Below, one piece after another: positions 59,970 through 64,000 of a stretch of 64,000 nucleotides of DNA; position 1 is the first letter of the stretch; the number at the start of each line of letters is the position of its first letter. The stretch spans positions 124,001-188,000 of the forward strand of contig DCMZ01000008.1 of assembly GCA_002321895.1 (NCBI GenBank), in the 5' to 3' direction. The notes below the pieces were generated by a model. It ran no database searches, was not told where the DNA came from, and was given only the letters and a program-made list of their open reading frames with translations. The DNA comes from Bdellovibrionaceae bacterium UBA1609 (GTDB lineage: Bacteria; Bdellovibrionota; Bdellovibrionia; Bdellovibrionales; UBA1609). The position numbers and the translations under genes are program-made.

Positions 59970-61129
59970 TGAGCACTGAATTTGTAACGGTTCCTGTCGG
60001 CTCGGAAAAAAGCACTCAGTTGTTAACGGGGACTTTTGATAAAAGTAAACGAGCTGTGCTCGCACCGTCTTTCACTAAGGGCTTTCAATCTAGGCAATTG
60101 ACTTTTAAAATAGAACATCGACCAGCTGTAAGGTTTTTAGATTTGCTCTTCGCGTTTGCTAAATCTTATCGACCATCATTGTTGATTCTAACTATGGGGC
60201 CAATACTTTCGCTTTGGATTCATTTTTATTTTATGCGAGCGAAATTAGATATTTTTATGGGAGTGTTAGCCAGTGTGGGTCTTTTTTTAATCCATGGCGC
60301 GACTTTCTATTTTAATGATTATTTTGATTACATAAAGGGCTCAGATAGTTCCCAGGGGAAAATTAGACGTCGTGTATTAAATGAATCTCAATTTCCAGCT
60401 TATTGGATTCGAAATGGGGCCTATGTTCTTTCGGCTTTGGGACTTTTGGTTGCGATTCCAATATTTACAAAAGCTCCATGGTTATTGCTTTTGGCTCTTG
60501 GAGGTATGGTAGCTGTTTTGGGATATTCCGCCTTTGGTAAGGGGTTGAAGGGTTATGGATTGGGCGAGCTTGCTGTTTTCTTTGCACTGGGTCCAATGCT
60601 TGCTGTTGGGTTTGCCCATGTATTGGTTGGAACGGCAAAGTGGGATGTGATTGGTTTAGGGATTGTTAATGGCTTTGTTGCTGTACTTTATGTTCAACAT
60701 CGAAACTTTCAGTCACTTTGGGCTGATTCAGATAAAAATGTGCGGACATTTATGGTTCGTCTTGGTTTTGATCGCTCTAAGTTTTGGCTAACGTTCACTT
60801 ATATATTTAATTTAGCTGTATTGTGGGGAATTAATTTTTATTTTCTTCCCGAAGTTCGCTTTTTAAAGCCTATAGGGTCTGGAGTCTTTTTTCTCATATA
60901 TTGTGCGTTATCCCTGTGGTATTTTAAGAAAATGCGTAAAGTCCAATCGCCATTGTCCTCGAAGCTTCAAGCTTTAACGGCGACGGTATTGGGCTTATCC
61001 TTAATCGTTCAGTTGAGTTTTTTAAACCTTAGTTTTGCATTGTTTGGTTTTATGAGGAGGGTGCCCTTCACCACCAAACTGGATATTCTTGCATTTCTCA
61101 ATAAAGCCATGAAGTTTTTTGGACTATGA
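59969..61129 (+). CDS. Second UbiA-family prenyltransferase
   Basis: A 386-residue protein whose first 65 residues are polar, followed by about eight membrane helices. The first motif FNDYFDYIKGSDS is intact; the second is degenerate (ADSDKNVRTFMVRLG), different from MenA at 55361. It may attach a prenyl tail to another acceptor. The polar N-terminus is extra compared with MenA. It overlaps the polyprenyl synthase by one base and rsmJ by four, so the three form one transcript. Confidence 0.85.
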   Translation: MSTEFVTVPVGSEKSTQLLTGTFDKSKRAVLAPSFTKGFQSRQLTFKIEHRPAVRFLDLLFAFAKSYRPSLLILTMGPILSLWIHFYFMRAKLDIFMGVLASVGLFLIHGATFYFNDYFDYIKGSDSSQGKIRRRVLNESQFPAYWIRNGAYVLSALGLLVAIPIFTKAPWLLLLALGGMVAVLGYSAFGKGLKGYGLGELAVFFALGPMLAVGFAHVLVGTAKWDVIGLGIVNGFVAVLYVQHRNFQSLWADSDKNVRTFMVRLGFDRSKFWLTFTYIFNLAVLWGINFYFLPEVRFLKPIGSGVFFLIYCALSLWYFKKMRKVQSPLSSKLQALTATVLGLSLIVQLSFLNLSFALFGFMRRVPFTTKLDILAFLNKAMKFFGL

Positions 61130-61875
61130 GTCGTCTGTTCCTAAATGGTGATATTAAGGATTTAAGAACTGAGGTCCTAGAAGTCCTTTCACAAAACTTT
61201 CAAATCCATACCAGCAGTGATTCTCCATTAATTGTAAAAGAAGGCCGACTTGTATTTCTATCTTCACAAAATTGGCAAGTCTGTGTGAATTTCTATACTT
61301 CAGAAACCACTTATATGCGCCAAAGTACACTAGGGAAAAAGCAACCTTTGTTCAGAGCACTTGGTATAGGTAAGGGTGTTAATCGAGTGTTAGATGCTAC
61401 GGCGGGACTTGGGGGCGATCTTTTTAAGATGGCATGCATGGGGTTTGAGGTTGTGGGCTATGAGAGAGAGCCCTCAGTTTATGCCCTTCTTCTCGACGGA
61501 GTTATAAGGTCGCGTATTCAAGCTCAAGAGGCTGATGATAGTGAAATGTTAGACATTATGAGCCGTATCGATGTGCGATGGGGAGATGCCAGTCGTTTAG
61601 ACAAATTAGATGGTATTGAGGCTATATATTTTGATCCTATGTTCCCGCATAAATCTAAAGGGGCTTTAAGTAGTAAGGAGATTCAGGCTCTGCAATCTCT
61701 TTGTTCGGATTATTGTTGGGAGGATCAGGTGGAGGAGTTTCAAAGACTCCAGAGTATCTCCAATGCAAAACGCCTTGTGGTTAAGCGTCCGCTAAAAGCG
61801 TTGGCCTTTGGAGATGGAGTGAACCATTCTTATGAGGGGAAATCCCTCAGGTATGATCTTTACGTATTGAACTAA
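61126..61875 (+). CDS. rsmJ: 16S rRNA methyltransferase RsmJ
   Basis: A 249-residue SAM-dependent enzyme. DATAGLGGDLF and the IYFDPMFPHKSK motif are the marks of RsmJ (YhiQ), which methylates G1516 of 16S rRNA. It begins inside the end of the UbiA gene (ATGA), although the functions are unrelated. Confidence 0.93.
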   Translation: MSRLFLNGDIKDLRTEVLEVLSQNFQIHTSSDSPLIVKEGRLVFLSSQNWQVCVNFYTSETTYMRQSTLGKKQPLFRALGIGKGVNRVLDATAGLGGDLFKMACMGFEVVGYEREPSVYALLLDGVIRSRIQAQEADDSEMLDIMSRIDVRWGDASRLDKLDGIEAIYFDPMFPHKSKGALSSKEIQALQSLCSDYCWEDQVEEFQRLQSISNAKRLVVKRPLKALAFGDGVNHSYEGKSLRYDLYVLN

Positions 61876-61912
61876 AGCTTCCCTTTTACTGTGACCTGAA
61901 ATAAGGTGAAGT

Positions 61913-63568
61913 ATGGTTTTGGGTGTTGATACCATTTATATTTTATCCTTGCTGTCGGGGCTAGTTCTGGTGGTGTATGGAATGAGGTCTTTGGCCAATG
62001 GCTTTCAGATTTTATTTGCTGGGTTAATCCGCCGCCTCATCAATAGTTTAAGCACAAACCCAGTAATGGATTTAATTGTTGGGATAAGTAACTCATTTCT
62101 TATTCAATCCGAGTTGAGTTCCAGCATAATGGCGATCAGCTATTCTGGCTCCGGATTGCTCAGTCTAAATCAACTTATACTACTTCTTATTGGTGGTGGA
62201 TTGGGTTCGGTCATTACCGTTTGGCTTTTTGTATTGCCTTTTGAGTATCTCGATCTTTTGCTTATAGGTGTGGCTGTTTTACCTATGCTTTACACTCGAT
62301 CAGCACGAGTTTCTTCCATAGCCAAAGTTTTATTTTCCTTTGGGCTTATGTTTTTGGGTTTCAACCTAATGGTGTCTCGTCCTTCAGATAGCTTCTTCGT
62401 GATGTTTGAAGGTGCCTTTCAATGGATGACCAATTTGCCACCCTCTGTACAGTGTTGGCTATTGGTTTTGCCAGCTATAGTTTTGGCGATGAGTGTTCGA
62501 TCCATAGTGGCTCTTATGGCGGCCATGATCGCACTGGTCTATTCAGGAGTGGTGTCCGCAGCTCTGGCCACTTTATTTGTGTTGGCGATCAACTTGGCAC
62601 GTTCCGTTCCGGTTTTGGTGGCTGCTTTTGAGTCCAATCGAGTTTCAAAACGAGGGGCTCTATCCCACTTGATAGTTCAGTCGATCGTACTTTTACTACT
62701 TTCTTCAAATTTAGATCTTTTGTTTAGTTTCTTGCATACCGTTGTGGATTGGGAAATGCCGGCGTCGGCAATGATGACTGTGCCCTTGGTGCATACTATT
62801 TTCCAGATTTTAAGTCTTGTGGTTTGTTCGATATTGTTTGTACCCATTAAAAAGATGGTTGTGTATTTGGTTCCAGATGGCGGGAAAAAGGTACCTCAGC
62901 AGTTGAAGTTCATAGGTAGAAACTCTCATATGTCTCCGATTTTAGCTGTGGAGCAAGTGTATCAGGAGGTTAAAAAGCTAGCCGCCATGGTCGAAACCAC
63001 TGTAGAGATGACGGTGGGGTATTTACAAAATCAAGAGCCGGAAATCTATGATCGAGTTATTAAGTATGAATCCATAACGGATAACATCAGCCATGAAATT
63101 AACGACTTCCTGGGTAAAGTCATTCTTTCCAACTTATCGGAGAGGCAAGGAGAGCAAGTCAGAGCACTTTTAAGAATGTCCGATGAACTGGAGAGTGTGG
63201 CTGATCGTTGTAAGGCGATTGTTATGGATCTTAAGCAAATTCGTGGTTTAGGAATGATCCTCGAGGGGCCTTGGTACGATGAGCTTAAAAAGATGATGGA
63301 GCTTTTACTAGAAGTTTATGATTCGGCGTTTTGGCAAGTCACAGATCAAAATGAAGAGACGCCACAGGATTACCGCGCCAAAGTGTCTAAGTTCGACAAA
63401 CGTTATCAAGATTTAAGAAAGTCTTATAGCCAATGGCTCAGGTCCGAGGCCGGCAGTCAATATGAGTGGGAAGTTGGGGTTAAGTATGGAGATATTATCC
63501 AAGCCCTCATGCAAGCCCGTAAGCAAACTATGAATATCTTTGAAGCCTACGTCACTCATTACAAATAG
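61913..63568 (+). CDS. Na/Pi cotransporter with PhoU-like domain
   Basis: A 551-residue protein. The N-terminal 320 residues have about nine helices and carry two copies of the Na/Pi-cotransporter II motif type (SFLIQSELSSSIMAISY and, in the second half, SVRSIVALMAAMIAL). The C-terminal part (about 345-551) is a helical PhoU-like domain that senses phosphate status. It imports phosphate with sodium. The usual QSSSAT in the first repeat appears changed to QSELSSS. AAGG lies before the ATG. Not coupled to rsmJ; about 37 bases between. Confidence 0.88.
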   Translation: MVLGVDTIYILSLLSGLVLVVYGMRSLANGFQILFAGLIRRLINSLSTNPVMDLIVGISNSFLIQSELSSSIMAISYSGSGLLSLNQLILLLIGGGLGSVITVWLFVLPFEYLDLLLIGVAVLPMLYTRSARVSSIAKVLFSFGLMFLGFNLMVSRPSDSFFVMFEGAFQWMTNLPPSVQCWLLVLPAIVLAMSVRSIVALMAAMIALVYSGVVSAALATLFVLAINLARSVPVLVAAFESNRVSKRGALSHLIVQSIVLLLLSSNLDLLFSFLHTVVDWEMPASAMMTVPLVHTIFQILSLVVCSILFVPIKKMVVYLVPDGGKKVPQQLKFIGRNSHMSPILAVEQVYQEVKKLAAMVETTVEMTVGYLQNQEPEIYDRVIKYESITDNISHEINDFLGKVILSNLSERQGEQVRALLRMSDELESVADRCKAIVMDLKQIRGLGMILEGPWYDELKKMMELLLEVYDSAFWQVTDQNEETPQDYRAKVSKFDKRYQDLRKSYSQWLRSEAGSQYEWEVGVKYGDIIQALMQARKQTMNIFEAYVTHYK

Positions 63569-63596
63569 CTTCAATTCCTCTTACTCTCTGAAATTT

Positions 63597-64000
63597 TTAC
63601 TTCTTTCTATGCATAGCTTGAATATCTTTTAGGGAAAATGCCGTACGGTTTCTACAGTTCTCTTGAATAGCTACTAAATCTAAACCCTCACCGCTCGTAT
63701 CCACAGAAGTATAAGAGTGAGTGACATTGAATTTACCGTTACGCCGTGAGGTCTTGGTTTCTGTTTTAAATCGGAGCTGAGCACAGGTGAGGCAATGTTC
63801 ATACAGGGTAACACTTTTATAATTAACTAATTGGGGATCAGGGTCCAAATTATAATAGTTGTTAGGAAAGTCTTGGAATTGTGTCATCGATTTCCGTCTG
63901 CGTTCTTTCCATTCTTTAGCGGCGGTATTGCTTTTTTCAACCTTTTTTTCTCGAGACCAGCTGGAGCGGTCAATGTGGTTTATTCCATACAGTGAGGATA
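63597..64000 (-). CDS. Partial protein of unknown function, 5' end beyond window
   Basis: The minus-strand frame ending at 63597 stays open to the last base of the window (at least 134 codons), beyond the internal ATG at 63887. The part upstream of that ATG is charged, with WSREKKVEK and EWKERRRKS, then a Cys pair (CLTC) in a polar domain. I recognise no family. The true start lies outside the window. Confidence 0.6.
   Translation of the reverse strand, partial: SSLYGINHIDRSSWSREKKVEKSNTAAKEWKERRRKSMTQFQDFPNNYYNLDPDPQLVNYKSVTLYEHCLTCAQLRFKTETKTSRRNGKFNVTHSYTSVDTSGEGLDLVAIQENCRNRTAFSLKDIQAMHRKK

Overview
The window reads as one contiguous piece of chromosome from a Gram-negative, respiring bacterium with an outer membrane. 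It holds many lipoproteins, FadL-type and other predicted outer-membrane proteins, a cbb3-type oxidase and a menaquinone pathway. Gene density is high, many genes overlap by 1-10 bases, and several starts are TTG or GTG. Sequence style and gene content suggest Bdellovibrionota or a relative, but no rRNA or marker gene here proves that. I found no tRNA, rRNA, CRISPR array, prophage or insertion sequence.

Layout. 1-5.1 kb: small exported proteins, a P-loop NTPase, a soluble fusion of a peptide-binding-protein domain with a histidine kinase, and two intergenic regions that look like structured RNA. 5.2-12.8 kb: cbb3 oxidase operon ccoI-ccoS-ccoNO(fused)-ccoQ-ccoP-ccoG-safE-like. 12.8-18.1 kb: fatty acid hydroxylase, sirtuin, Hsp20, Nudix, MsrA, Fe-SOD and a PPP phosphatase. 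18.2-24.3 kb: lipoproteins, an orphan ParA operon, FadL and a PilZ protein. 24.3-31.4 kb: LMW-PTP/MsrB, nitroreductase, two small paralogous membrane proteins, DMT transporter, MerC, PaaE-like reductase, DapF and LexA. 31.6-37.8 kb: exported protein, peptide-binding lipoprotein, then aroB-aroA-aroKDE. 37.9-49 kb: hybrid kinase, HPt and response regulator next to a cis/trans fatty acid isomerase; then an envelope group (beta-barrel protein, coiled-coil lipoproteins, DUF1328, MscS). 49-64 kb: aroC, menG, DAHP synthase, menF-D-H-A-C-E, a hotdog thioesterase, an isolated H-box protein, polyprenyl synthase, a second UbiA protein, RsmJ and a Na/Pi transporter.

Function. The window encodes the whole route from DAHP synthase through the shikimate steps to chorismate, and most of the route on to menaquinone, including tail synthesis and the final methylation. 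menB is missing. The quinone would feed respiration; the cbb3 oxidase would be the terminal oxidase through cytochrome c.

The most striking feature is the shikimate block. Its order aroB, aroA, then one polypeptide with shikimate kinase, type I dehydroquinase and shikimate dehydrogenase is the same as the domain order of the eukaryotic pentafunctional AROM protein. Other unusual items are the soluble binding-protein/kinase fusion, a monoheme CcoP beside a CcoNO fusion, an 11-bp-phased direct-repeat operator at lexA, and small genes of under 60 codons.
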